Positions 35,862 through 47,352 of a DNA stretch of 64,000 nt are shown here, piece after piece (within the stretch, counting starts at the first letter, position 1; every line of letters begins with the position of its first letter). The position numbers and the translations under genes are program-made. Where the stretch lies: the NCBI GenBank assembly GCA_020726505.1, contig JAHLEZ010000011.1, forward strand, positions 930,001 through 994,000, in the 5' to 3' direction. The DNA is from Leptodontidium sp. MPI-SDFR-AT-0119. Lineage: Eukaryota; Ascomycota; Leotiomycetes; Helotiales; Leptodontidiaceae. The notes below the pieces were generated by a model. That model was not told where the DNA came from. It was given only the letters and a program-made list of their open reading frames with translations, and did not search any database.

Positions 35862-37789
35862 TTAATCCCTATTAAACGGTCTCGAATGATCTGGCAATTT
35901 GATCTTAAACACCAGAGCCTGGTTCTCGAGATTAAACCCACTCTCGTCAGCATATCGGAAAGCACCACCATTCATGTACCCATCTTGAGTAATGAAGTCA
36001 TTGTCGCTGATGCTGAAGACGAACCACTCATCATCATCTCCGATCAATCTAATCAGCGAGTCAGCAAATGTCTACCTCAAGAATCTTGGTCCAGGGAGTT
36101 GAACTTACCCATCAACAGGTACAATGCCTATACTTTCCCACTTCTCATTAAGAAGATCAGCATCCTGCGCTCCCCCATTATGCGCACCGAAGCGGTTAAG
36201 CTGCGAGTTCAAGTTCATATCGATGAAAGAGCAATACGCAGCAGGTGTGATTCCAGACTTCAAGACACCGGCCTCAGAAGCAACAGAGCAATTAGTGCAA
36301 TCATAAGTACTGCCCTTGATGTCCGTCGCAGAGTTGACGTCAAAGATATCAATGTGGCGGTAATTCGAGAGCGACACATCCTGACCATGTCCAAACCCAC
36401 CGTCACGAGCTAGCATGAAGAACTGTCCGTTCTGGATGTGGAAGAGTTCAGATTGGGCTGCGACTTTGGGGTTTTTGGATGGTTTTGCGGTTGGGTCTAC
36501 GTATAGGGGCAGGGGGACTGCGAATTCCCTAGCATAGCGAGGCTTGGAAGGGATGGTGATGTCGTATTTGAGGAGGCGGGTGTATCGCTCTGTTTGAGAT
36601 GTAAGACCTCCTTCTTGGTTTGTGGCAGCTTGGAGGAGGATATAGAGGTTCTTTCCATCCCCGGAGACTGTGAGCCCTTCGAATCCGTGGTTGTTGTTGC
36701 GTCCGGTGGGTCCATCGGAAGGAATAACTGGCTCAGCATCGTCTCCTTCGTACTGTGGACAATCTCGGAGTCAGCATTGCTCTTTCAGGATCTTTTTCAT
36801 GACTTCAAAACATATTTGAGGACTGTGAGAAGTTTAGACACCTCAACCCTCCTGCAGCAAACGTAAGGAGAACAAAGAAACTTGAAGATCACTCACATAG
36901 GCTGGTGAATCAGCAGAGAAAGATTCAGTGCCATTTCTCATAGGGATGATAGCATTCGGCGGTCTGATTGCAGTGGTCATGCGACCAAAAGCATCGAAGC
37001 GATACACGTACGGTCCGTACTCGTCGCTGATCCAAAAGCTACCATCGTCATTCAGAACTATGCCCTCAGAGTCAACTGGAATGCGTTTGCCTCCTGGGCC
37101 GGGGCCACCAAAGCCATCTCCCTGAAAATATTCAGCTCGGAATGAATAAACTTCCTTGTTATACTACCTACTGTGTATGACGCGGCTGGGAGATCTGGAA
37201 ATCCGGGGTAGCTTAAATGGCCAGTCGTGTCTCCATCTAGACCTGTGCAAGGCGTCCCGTCGGGACCATAGAAGCGAATAGTCTCCTTGTATGTGAAGAT
37301 GAGATTCTTGGCAGATGGATTCTCGACGGTCGCCTCTGGCTTTGGGGTGAACAAGATGTCGAACTTGTGCACTCGAGGCTGGAAGTTGAGAGTTCCTTGT
37401 GTGTTCCTAAGAAATGACAAATATCAGCATGATCTTTTCTCTAAATCTTCAATACCTTTGCGGTGAGATATCGAGAAGTGTTGGCTTTTTGTCCAACAAG
37501 TGAAGTAAATGTTCAGTAGTGATAGAACATACCATCCTCTATCAGGCAGACCCCACAATACTCCAGTGTAACTCCCATTCGACAGCTTCTTCCACTGGGA
37601 CCTATCAAGAGCAAGAGCAGAACCAAAGTTCAATGTATCTCCAAATTCATCCCGAGCATTACTAGGGACGGTACCATATCCAGCAAGCTCCTCATAAGTG
37701 TACGTCCTACCATTGCAAGTAGTCTGGTTCACAAACGCCAGAGTAGTAGAGACGAGGCTGACTGCGATACCAGCTCTGAGGAGAAACAT
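35862..37789 (-). CDS. secreted phytase-like (esterase-like activity of phytase) domain protein
   Basis: At least four introns interrupt the gene. The start MFLLRAGIAVSLVSTTLAF is a signal peptide, followed by NQTTCNGRTYTYEELAGYG. Later exons show the beta-propeller type blocks of the phytase-like domain: DRSQWKKLSNGSYTGVLWGL PDRGW (continuous), FQPRVHKFDILFTP, VDSEGIVLNDDGSFWISDEY, GPYVYRFDAFGRM, NHGFEGLTVSGDGKNLYIL and FFMLARDGGFGHGQ. The end is ALVFKIKLPDHSRPFNRD. Several N-glycosylation sites fit secretion. The domain was named after one phytase with esterase-like activity; real substrate unknown. The coding exons have clean ends such as GATG|GTATGT and TTAG|GAAC, joining W-N-T-Q-G. Confidence 0.82.
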
Positions 37790-39223
37790 CGTGGGGAAGG
37801 TTGAAGATGAGACAGGAGCTCCGGGGAAGAATTGAGTTCAGCAGGGAGAGACAATTATATTTATACATTTATTTATGGGTTCCCCCACTCGGGATGGGAT
37901 GACGATGAAGGGAAGGCTGTCTGGATGTGCAGATTGGCGGGGTCAAGGAATGGATAAATCTTGGTTCGAGGGGACAGCTTCCTTTGCTAGCCAATCATTG
38001 CTACATGGTCCCTGAAAGCTACCCCTGATGGGTAAGAAGCACATATGCAGCATCCCGTCTGGCTTCCTTCTAGAAGGATATGGGGATGAAGGCTGTTTCT
38101 GAAAGCAATTTGACAGTACCAAGGAAATCAATTTACTGAGCAAATGATGAAGTGAAGTTTTCCACGCTCACAAGTTGGCAATTCCACTTTGCACGTACAA
38201 TTTTGGGAATAAATTTCAAAAATCTAGGACCTCAGTATCGAGCGGGATTACAACTCTCTCTCCAGTCCAAAGTTGTTCTGTAGAGCTAAGATCAATGAAG
38301 AAGCTGTGTGCTGCATGCCCAGCGCCTCCGAAAAATCGATAACAAAAGCTGGCGGTGACACCGAGAAACATCAGGGTGTTCTAAAGAGCACGTTGTCCAG
38401 CATCAGACGACCATTCGTCAATCAGCTTTTGTTCTGACCTGCCAGCAGGATCGGCGTCCCAGCGGCTTGGCATCAATCTTTGTTCCGTTCTATTATGGAA
38501 CACGTGCTGCTGGATGGAGGCCGGAGAATATGGGGGTTTGGATGGAGTCAACTGATTGTGTTCATGGGGCACCGCTATGACTGATGCAGGAAAAAGATGG
38601 GACAGCCTCTGTAAACCCACTCAAGCAATGGCTTAACCATAGACAAGAGGCGCTGTGTGAACACCTGCAGTTGATGAAGCACCTCAAGATGGGAACCGAA
38701 TCACAACTGTGCTTTCTATCACGTTCATTTCATATATTGATTGTGTTTGCCTCAATGCCCACCGCATCTACATACAACAATCCCTACCATTCATGTCTCA
38801 TAAACCCACCTATATCTCGTCCTTATGCTTCATCCATGCGTGTTCCTCCAAAAGGGAGAGGTATCATATGTCTCTCGCAAAATGCAAAGTCGTCGCCTCG
38901 CGACGAAGGAGAATCGAATCTAGTAGAAAACCGCTTTTTAGACAGACAAGATCCCCAAGTTTGCCGCACAACCGTACTCCGCCTGGGCATGCAGGCCCTG
39001 AGTATGGTATATTCGGAGGGAATGGAGATGAAATCGAAAATTCGTTATCCAGAGAGCGAGGCAGAGGCTGATGACAAATACTGCTGGAGAGTCAAAGATC
39101 GTACATATCCCACCCATCTAGCTCGTTGATTGCTTTGGGGCGATAGATGCGTGTTTCGAGAGATCTAGGGCTCTGTGCTGCGGCCTCAGCCTGTGCGTAG
39201 TCCAGCCTCAACTCTTCCTCAAG
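37790..39223. other. intergenic
   Basis: Promoter of the phytase-like gene on the left and the crm1 3' flank on the right. A plus-strand frame at 38584-39129 is open but has no recognisable domain and I do not call it. Confidence 0.45.
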
Positions 39224-42200
39224 TCACAACTCATCATCATCCTCCGCAAGCTCAGCAGGCTTGAGCAAGCCGCCAACCTTTGACAAACGCTCACGCTCAG
39301 CCGCCTTGGCATCTCTCTCGGATTGCTCCTTCTCCTCGGCGTAAAGCTCGGTGTTGTCTCCTGCGAACTCCTTCAACTGGATCAGGAAATCACGAAGGTT
39401 GAGCTTGAATCTGTCGGATATGTTGTTGAGAGTGAACAGGCCCTCGACAAAAGCCTTGATTTGGTTTCTATGCAGAGTTAGTCTGATTGGCTTCACGATG
39501 GACGGATATAAACATACGCCTGGAGATTGGGGAAAGCACCCTGCAATAGGTTGGCAACAAATCCACCCAAGAATTCCTTGTTGGTAGTTCCAGCAGGTGC
39601 CTGATCAGGTTGGTAGATTGGGCCCTGGATCTTCGGCGCCGTCCCATCGGCTGGGTGGACGAAGTAGAACATCCGAGACAACAACATGGACTGTGACTTG
39701 AATCCTGCCTTGTGATCTGTGTCGGTAAGAACAAAGAACACGTCCTGCAGAATGGGAACGAAGAATTGCTGGAAGAATGCATTCGAAGTTCCGGCATCGG
39801 TTTCGGCAATGTTGGTAATCAACTCCAGACACATGTTGAGACCAGCGTACTCGACTTCGCGATTATCGTGCTTGCTGGCCCACATGCAAGAGTCGATGAC
39901 AAACTTGAACTGTCTGTTGTCAAGTTTAAGAAGAGCTTGCATAGCGTTAGTATAGACACAAAAGTGGGATCAGAGAGGACAGAGGACATACCTGGGAAGC
40001 AGTGCAAGTTGATTGCACGAAGAAGAGTAAAGAACTCGACTCGGTGCTCTGGAAACTCGGAGAAATCCTTGTTGATCATCTCTAATGTGCACTCAAAGAC
40101 ATTCTCCATGATGTTTGGTACTTGGTCTTCCATGAGGGCCTTTGAAAGTCAGTAAGCTTTTTATAAACACGCTGCGGGGGGCGACAAGGAGTGGCACACA
40201 ACGGTGAAGGGAAGGGATGCACTACTGAGAATCTTGAGCGGTGAGGGGTCCAACGTACAGAGAGCTTGGTGATAATGACGGACATGACCTTTAGGACCTC
40301 AGCGTCTCGGGCATTGGGGACATTTCGGTTGTAATCGACGAGAACGGCATCAAGAAGAGCCGGTACGATATTGGTCCGGACCATCTCAAGATCATCAGCC
40401 TTCTCGACGTAGGTCTCGATGAGCTTCAAGATCTCTTTCTTGATAGTTCGCAATCCACGAACTCGTGGCATCTTTGTTGCGATTTCACCTGGGTAACGTT
40501 AGCAAAGGGCTGTAAGCATTCGGATGTATGGAGCTCACCATCTCGTGCAACTGCCTCGGAAATCATTCCACTTGTAGCGCGGTACATGGACAACATATCG
40601 AGGTAAATGCGTCCAATCTGGGGGTAGAAGTAGCTTCCAATAGACATGCAAGCCGAGACATTCGTCTTCATGACATTACCAATGACTTTAATCGTATCTG
40701 CATCCTGCAGAATCGAGGGGTTGGCGGTGGCCTGAGCAATGATGGCATCCCAAGCGGCGTTAGGGTATGACATGAGCTCGGAAATGAGTCTCTCTTGAGC
40801 ATTCTTCTGTGGTTGTGCGGCAATCATATACCCACAGGCCTCGTAGAAAGTGTGAACTTGTTGAGGCGATAGATCACAGGTAATCTTGCGCATTGTTCGT
40901 ACGATCTCCTCAATGAACGGCTCGTTCTCCCCTGGCTGTAATGCAACAAAGTGGCGCTTACACTGTCTCGCAATCTTAATGAAAGTGTCGCAAGCCATGT
41001 CCTGAACACCCTCATGCGATTCATGCATGAACTCGAATAACTTGTTGACGACTGTCTTCAAGAACTTCCAGTGCGCCTTGAGAAATCGAGGGTACTGACC
41101 AACAATATACATGATGTTACTAGCCACCACTGCCTTGTTGTCTTTGCCTCGCTTCATCTCAGTCAGGCCAAGAAGATCCTTGATAACGGTAACCAGAAAG
41201 CGCTTCTCAGTCTCTTCGTTCATGGCAAGGGAAATGGATCCGATAGCCCAGCACAAGGTATTGCAGTTTGCCCACGACCATTCCGTACCGTCGACTTGAC
41301 GAGCAAGCTTGTCGGTCATGATATTCTCGGTATCAACGACATCCAAGTGGGTGAGGTATACAAGACACTCTCTCGTGGTCTTGTATAACTGGATGGTATC
41401 ACTCTCCTTCACAAACTCTCTCACAATTTCTCCTTCCTCGTTCTCCACAATCAACACCTCCTCTGGTCTGACCATCTTCTCAATCATCACTACTCGGAGA
41501 TTGGAAAGCACTTCGTTGTACTTATGCTTCCGGAGTGGGTAGTTGGCCAGAAGACTTGGGTTTGGTGCACCAGGGTTCGTAAGGCCACCAACACCCATGT
41601 TGACTAGAGGGTTGACATCGGTGAGGGGTAGCGATTGCATCTCATCGTAGAGCTCCTGAACAAGTTTGGTCCAGTATTCCAGGCAGATTTTGAAGATCTC
41701 TCGGTCCTCGATTTGTGAGATTCTGATAAGGTAGAAGTGGGCGTGAGTTAGGAAGTCGCGGTTTGGGAGATTCTCAATAAGCTATCGAGTTGTCAGCATT
41801 GTTTAGTTACAATTATACGGGGTTCGTACGTTGAGATGAACGCCGAAGAAGTTTGTTAGAAAAAGAGCAAGATTCTGGATGAATTCCTGGTCCTTAGAGT
41901 TGCTGGAATTGTACGTAGTCTTCAGATCCAGAGACAATGGGATGATCTTGGAGATGGTAGTCAAGACTTCGGTGAACATCTGGACTAACTTCTCGTCATA
42001 TGCGTTATTTTGACCCGTTTGAAGTCCACCAATCTCTGTCAAGCACTTCAGTGTGACGTTCCGGAACTCGGGCATCTCCAGGAATCTCGTTCGTAGTGTA
42101 TCGATGATCGGAGTCTCGAAGATATATCCGAGCGGGATCCAGTTGAAGAAGCGGAGGAGGGTCTCGAGAGTTGCCTTGATTAGACTTGTTTGAGTGGCGC

Positions 42201-43022
42201 TGTTCAGAACTTCGTTGCAAAGCTGAAAGATGGAGGAGAACTCCGCGCACATAACAGTCTTCAGGTTCTTGGTCTTCGCGGAGGTCATTTGGTCCGCTGA
42301 GAAATCAAAGACTTCCTCGGACAGCAGTCGCAGGATCGCCATATTGTTCTCGCATATCGACAGACTTGTGTGGCACGCGGATATGATTTCGTTTATGAAA
42401 GTGGGCCAGTTGTGAGGCCATTCCTGCTTGAGGATAGAGACGAGGACGAGGTTGAGTTTGTTAAGGAGGGTTCGCTGTGTCTTCAAGGATTCTTCGGAGC
42501 TTGAAGACTGGATGATGAAGTTGACCACAAAGTTGCGGATTCCTGGGGAAATGTTAGCATCACAAGTAGCCAAGGTGGGATTTGTGGCTTGCCTTGACAT
42601 TGCTCCTTAGGAAGGACCTTCCATCTGGTCAGGATAACGTTGTCGAGTACCTGCAAGCCCAAATCTGGTTCATTTGTCAGCCATGTTCCGCGAGGCGCAT
42701 CGACGTATGGAGGAGACTGACATTTGGTCTGAGGGTATGTAGCATCTTGCAAAATCTTATCGACCAGTAGCCATGCATCGGGATCTTCCTTGAACTGTTA
42801 CCATACGTTAGCAGGTGTAGAAATGAGGCGGTATCAACATAAAGGCGGGGCATACCTGGTTCAACGCAGCTTGCGCAGCTTTTTGCTATAGTTCTAACGC
42901 GTCAGCAAATACAAGTCGCACAGAGGCCTAAAACCGCTGCTCCAAGATATACTGACCGATTCTCCACGGCCTTCGTAAAAGGCGCGGACCGTCGCGTCGA
43001 GCTCTTCGATCGACACTGCCAT
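39224..43022 (-). CDS. crm1: exportin-1 / CRM1 nuclear export receptor
   Basis: Multi-exon gene starting [20 protein letters not shown] and ending [14 protein letters not shown]-repeat blocks in order include [70 protein letters not shown] and [20 protein letters not shown]. The highly conserved central region [20 protein letters not shown] and [20 protein letters not shown] forms the NES-binding groove. CRM1 binds RanGTP and leucine-rich export signals at nuclear pores. At the leptomycin B-target position the sequence is [16 protein letters not shown]: Thr (codon at 41161-41163) replaces the Cys of the animal and fission yeast proteins. About eight introns of 50-110 bases were inferred from frame breaks. 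Confidence 0.95.
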
Positions 43023-43953
43023 GTTCGCGGCTAGACCTCAAGATATGTGACCTTTTCTCTGCAGCGATAGCTCGGATTTGGCTTTGCGTATGAATTTGTG
43101 CAGCCCGCGCTGGTGGTTGAAGTTGTCTCGGGAACAGTTTCTGGTTGTTGTAGGAGTTGTAGGAGTTGTTGAAGTTGATTCTGGAAGATGTTGTCTCCCA
43201 GCCTCATTCTTTTGCCCCACCTCTCCCACCAAGCTTGAAGGCTGCCCGCTATACTGCCTAGTCGCTAAATTGACTAGCCTGTAGATCACATGATCGGGCT
43301 GAATAAATGCCGAGTTCCAGCGACTTCACGACTTCAGAGTTTCTTTGCTTTCGGTAACAACAAATCACTCTTGATTCACCTAATTACTGCTCGTAAGCCG
43401 TAGTTGAGATAAGAGACAATCTGAGAATGTTACTAGTCGGTGACTATGTCGTAGTCTTGATTGTCTTGCACAAATTTGGAATATTGGCTGAAAGTCAAGT
43501 GTCTACTGTTTAGAACCTGGAGTAAGTTGAGTTCAGACGGTCATTTCCCTTGTTTTCTCCCCTCTCATTTCAGTTTCGAGTAATATTTCCAAGATCGCCA
43601 GATCATCTTCAACCTTCCATTGACGGTGAGTAAGTGCAAGGAAGGTTGAAGATGGCCATAATTTCCTTCGCGTATATCCTTGGATATCAAAACAAACATG
43701 CTTGCCCCATCCAAGCAAGGATCAAGATGGTACTGCAGTGCAATATTGGCTTAGTAGACAGCTTCACGCATGATCTCATATCCAAGAAAAGATTCGCAGC
43801 GTAGAAAGTCATGATTTGAGCAACGATATACAAAAAATATTTCCTGATCTCACATTGACGATATCCCGGTCCTCCTGAATCAAAACCACCATTAATTTCC
43901 AAGCTCTGCAAACAACCCCTTTTCTATCCACGCCCCTATATCGAGACATCGAT
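43023..43953. other. intergenic
   Basis: crm1 promoter (contains a GTTGTAGGA-type short repeat near 43147-43172) and the 3' flank of the GPI-type gene. No other gene. Confidence 0.5.
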
Positions 43954-44500
43954 CTACAAGAACACAGCAAACACACCAGAAAGCCCAGCAAATCCAACGA
44001 CGTACTTGCCCATCTCAGCAACTCCTGCTCCAGAAGCCTGCTTAGCAGTAGCAGAAGCAGCCGCGCTTGAGTTTGCCGCTTTCGAGGAGGATGCAGCAGC
44101 AGTTGTAGTGGCCTGCTTGGCGGAGGTTGTGATTGTCACGGTGCCGTTGGCGGCTTTGATGGTAGGGTTGACGGATGTTGAGTGGGAGGAGGTGGTGAGG
44201 TGAGTGGAGGATGCTGAGTGAGAGGAGACGGTGCTGCGAGAAGCTGGGGAGGAAACAAGGGATCCTAGATAAACTGAGGACGATAGCCGGGTTGAGGTGG
44301 CCAAAGTGCTGTTAGATAGCTTGCTAGATGTCGAAGCTGCGAGAACAGCATGTGCGGTGACGGTGGTTTTCACAGCTGTGCAGGTCTGTCGAAGTTGTTA
44401 GTTAGCTCAAGGAAGCTCGTGAGTCCAAACAGAAGCCTACAGTAGTTTGGGCCATTGTCCCAGCAACAGCAAGGACCATGAGGAGAGATGAGAATTGCAT
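43954..44500 (-). CDS. small Ser/Thr/Ala-rich secreted, probably GPI-anchored protein
   Basis: Two exons (44500-44441 and 44385-43954) give 163 residues. The N-terminus MQFSSLLMVLAVAGTMAQ is a signal peptide. The mature part is dominated by Ser, Thr and Ala (for example STRLSSSVYLGSLVSSPASR), expected to be heavily O-mannosylated. The C-terminus has a small-residue site (ASGAGVAEMG) and a hydrophobic tail (YVVGFAGLSGVFAVFL), the pattern of a GPI anchor signal. One N-terminal cysteine pair is absent, so it is not a CFEM protein. Likely a cell-wall or plasma-membrane surface protein; exact role unknown. Low complexity makes homology calls unreliable. Confidence 0.75.
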
Positions 44501-45155
44501 GTTGAAGGGTGGGAGGGGTGATATGAGTCTAGCTTCTATTTGCTATCTGGCTGTGGGCTGTCGATGAGACGTCTACGGTCAAGGAACTCTTACTTATAGT
44601 TTCCCAGCTGCTCTCTTCCTTCCCAAGTTCAGACACCCCGCCACTCATCAAGCGACCGAATCTCCACAACATTCATTCTGGGGGAGTGAGATTGGAGACA
44701 ATTTTTCCCGGGGCGTAAAAAGTCAATCGTTTTCTACTATCGCCTTCAACCTGGGTCACTCTAGCCAATTTGGCTGGCCCAGTTGTCAAGTTGGTGCTTG
44801 CGAGGCTGGAATGGCTGGTGCAAACATTCTTCCTTAGGAAGACTTATCAGAAGAAGAGAACAATGTCACCGTTCGGCATACCAAATGGTGTCTTGTGGAG
44901 CACGTGTAGGACCTCTGGCGGCGAAGAAATAACTTTGGGGGATGTCTTTGGCGCTTTTCGCAATTCAAGGCGCACGCCCATAATCAATTGACTCGCCATT
45001 CAAGAGACGCAGGGGCCGTGGAGATATTCACACGTACATGCGCCAGTATATTTCATCATTTGAAGAACGTGCAGTGCATGCCAAGCCACAGGAGTAAATG
45101 TCTCGAATTGCTTTTTATATACTCAGTTGTACATCTACCGTGGAGCTCTAACCCT
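44501..45155. other. intergenic
   Basis: Promoter of the GPI-type gene and the 3' end of the aminotransferase gene. No other gene seen. Confidence 0.5.
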
Positions 45156-46500
45156 CTAAGCCTTTTGGTACCCAGCATCCGATAATCCGCCTTGAAGGGC
45201 AGTGATTGCACGATCAACATCATCACGCTTAGGGTCGGTCTGAAGGTGTGTTAGGAAGTGTTGGTTGATCAAAATGAGGGGGCCGGAAGAACACTTACAA
45301 CGCTCACACCCATGTGCCCAACGCGAAAGTACTTTGTCGCAATCTCCTTGTGAAGGCCACCAGCAAAGATAACTCCCCTCGTCAGAAGATTAGGGAGCAA
45401 TTCTTGAGCCTTGACATTTTCTGGAAGATAAATGGCTGTCATTCCATTTGCTTGGTCAGCTGGATTGGAAGCGAGCTGCTTCAAGCCGAGCTCAGTGACA
45501 GCCTTCTTCACTTTCTGCGATGCTGCACGGTGAGCTGCAAAACGCTCTGATAGTGGCTTGGAAAGGATCTGAGTCAAAGACGTGTGGAGGGCATGAATCA
45601 GTTGTGGTGATGGGGTTGCAAAGTATGAAGCTTTCTTGGCTTCGTAATTCTGCATGACTGTTTAAAAGGGTTAGCTTCCGAAGTATCAACACAGAATGAG
45701 CTTGACTTACTTGGCAGCCAGTTCTTGAATGATGCAAAGTAAGACCCAGGCGGTGTCTTTCTGCTCTGGAATGCCTTGATAGCGCGGCCACTGTACATTG
45801 AAATTGAGAGTCCCGCGGGGCACCCAATTGCTTTTTGAGATGCCGTAATGACACCATCCAGTTGCCATTTGTCAAAGTCAATCTCCTCGCAGCCAACACT
45901 GCAAACGCCATCCACGATGACCAAGGTATCCGGAGAGACACGATGGACTAATTCGGACAGAGCTTTCAGCTCGCTCAGCACTCCAGTTGAAGTGTCAACG
46001 TGGGTGACAGTCAAGAGCTTGTATTTCTTTTCCTTCAAAGCCTTCTCAATCTCGGGAAGTTGAGGCCTAGATCCAATTGCGGCCTTTAACTGTGTAGCCT
46101 TCACACCATAAGTCTCAAAGCAGTCCGAGAACGAATCTGCGAAGTAGCCTGTGTGGAGCACCAAAACATCGTCGCCAGGCTCTGCCAAATTCGCTGCCAC
46201 TAAATCCCATCCCAGTGTACCGCTGCCAGAGATCACGAATGGTTGGGAAGAGGGATCGGTGGTTTGGAATAGTTTTCGAAGCATAGAGAGGGTCTCTCCA
46301 AAAGTAGCGACAAATGGTGCTCCGACATGCGACTCACTACGCCGATGATGTTCTTGTCAGCTTCGATTCCATCTCGCCAATAAGTGGGACATCAGAAGAG
46401 AAGGTTCATACCTGTAGTGACTCATGGATTGCAAAACAGCATCATCGATCTCAATTGGGCCCGGAATGAGCAATGCGGGGTGGTTTGGCTGGCTAGACAT
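45156..46500 (-). CDS. class V aminotransferase, alanine-glyoxylate / serine-pyruvate type
   Basis: Four or so exons. The first ATG in frame gives MSSQPNHPALLIPGPIEIDD. Later blocks are ESHVGAPFVATFGETLSMLR, FVISGSGTLGWDLVAANLAE (PLP phosphate contacts), LTVTHVDTSTGVLSELKALS, LVIVDGVCSVGCEEIDFDKW and DGVITASQKAIGCPAGLSIS, where Lys of SQK is the PLP Schiff-base lysine. The C-terminal domain has RGVIFAGGLHKEIATKYFRV and GHMGVS and ends LSDAGYQKA. These enzymes convert glyoxylate plus alanine (or serine plus pyruvate) and are used in glyoxylate detoxification and glycine formation. There is no SKL-type tail and no clear mitochondrial presequence, so cytosolic location is possible. It diverges from the PAP2 gene, 852 bases away. 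Confidence 0.9.
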
Positions 46501-47352
46501 CGTAGCTTTTTCTGAAGTCTGCGAACTGGAACTGGATCGTCTAACGTGTGCAAGAGTTGATTGAGTGCTGGATGCTCTTTCGATAGAGTAAGGAGTGTTG
46601 ACAGGAAATGATGGCCGGGGATCTAAGTGTCTGGATATCACCGAGAGTCTGGCGTGGGGAGCAGTGGGAGGAGCCAGTTTGTTGATGGCGGGGTAAGCCC
46701 GTCGAAGCGCGAGAAAAGCCAGCGTGTTGACGTAGATTCCGAGCCTGCCCGATTGGCCACCTTGATTTTTGTGGTTGGAGGGGGTTTAGAATTGCCTTTG
46801 AGGGTTGTTGGAGCCTTCAACTTTGCGGTTTGGAGTAATTAGTTCCTTTCAATTGGTCTAAACTTTTACATTGAAAAATGTATACGGCGCTGATCCAGCA
46901 TCCGAGATCGCACCCCGGCACGTGCCGTCTCACTCGCTTGCTCGTCGACGTCGCCGTCTTGCATCGGAAAGCGCCTTCTTCCTGTTCTTTAACAGCTTCA
47001 ACAGCACATAAATATATATTTGTTTAGAAGTACTACAATTGTCCAGTAGCTGGCATAGCTTGGAAGATACGTAACAAATCAACGAATTCTTCCACGCAAA
47101 ATGAAGGATGTACCTAGATTCGATGGCCATCTCCCTTTATTCTCGAATGTCCTTGATGCTATGGACGGACGCTCTTTCCTCTCCATGAGTGCTCTTGAAA
47201 TCAAGCTGGTTAAGAAGCACACCAAATAGCTTTAACTCCTCAAGCCAATCCTCTTCTCATGCCTATCATGACTTGACATTTCGTACGCTCCTTGTCTCGT
47301 CCCAGGTCACTCTTTTCCTGGTATCTTTTTCTTGTCCTGAAATATTGTACCC
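46501..47352. promoter_or_regulatory. divergent promoter region (aminotransferase / PAP2 gene)
   Basis: Holds both promoters. An A/T-rich ATAAATATATATTTG sequence at about 47008-47022 may be the TATA region of the PAP2 gene, and a 42-codon upstream reading frame begins at 47101. Confidence 0.45.
47101..47229 (+). CDS. candidate 42-residue upstream reading frame of the PAP2 gene
   Basis: ATG in a good context (gcaaaATGa) opens a frame of 42 codons (starts MKDVPRFDGHLPLF, ends VKKHTK) that closes 123 bases before the PAP2 start. It could be a regulatory uORF, or a chance frame. No homology claimed. Confidence 0.35.
   Translation: MKDVPRFDGHLPLFSNVLDAMDGRSFLSMSALEIKLVKKHTK

Noticed and set aside
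38584..39129. 181-codon plus-strand frame downstream of crm1
   Set aside because: Sequence looks like translated non-coding DNA; no motif, no convincing start or intron structure.
46501..46641. Upstream extension of the aminotransferase that might be a mitochondrial presequence
   Set aside because: The frame is open but has no ATG (it would start with GTG); the first Met is at 46500.
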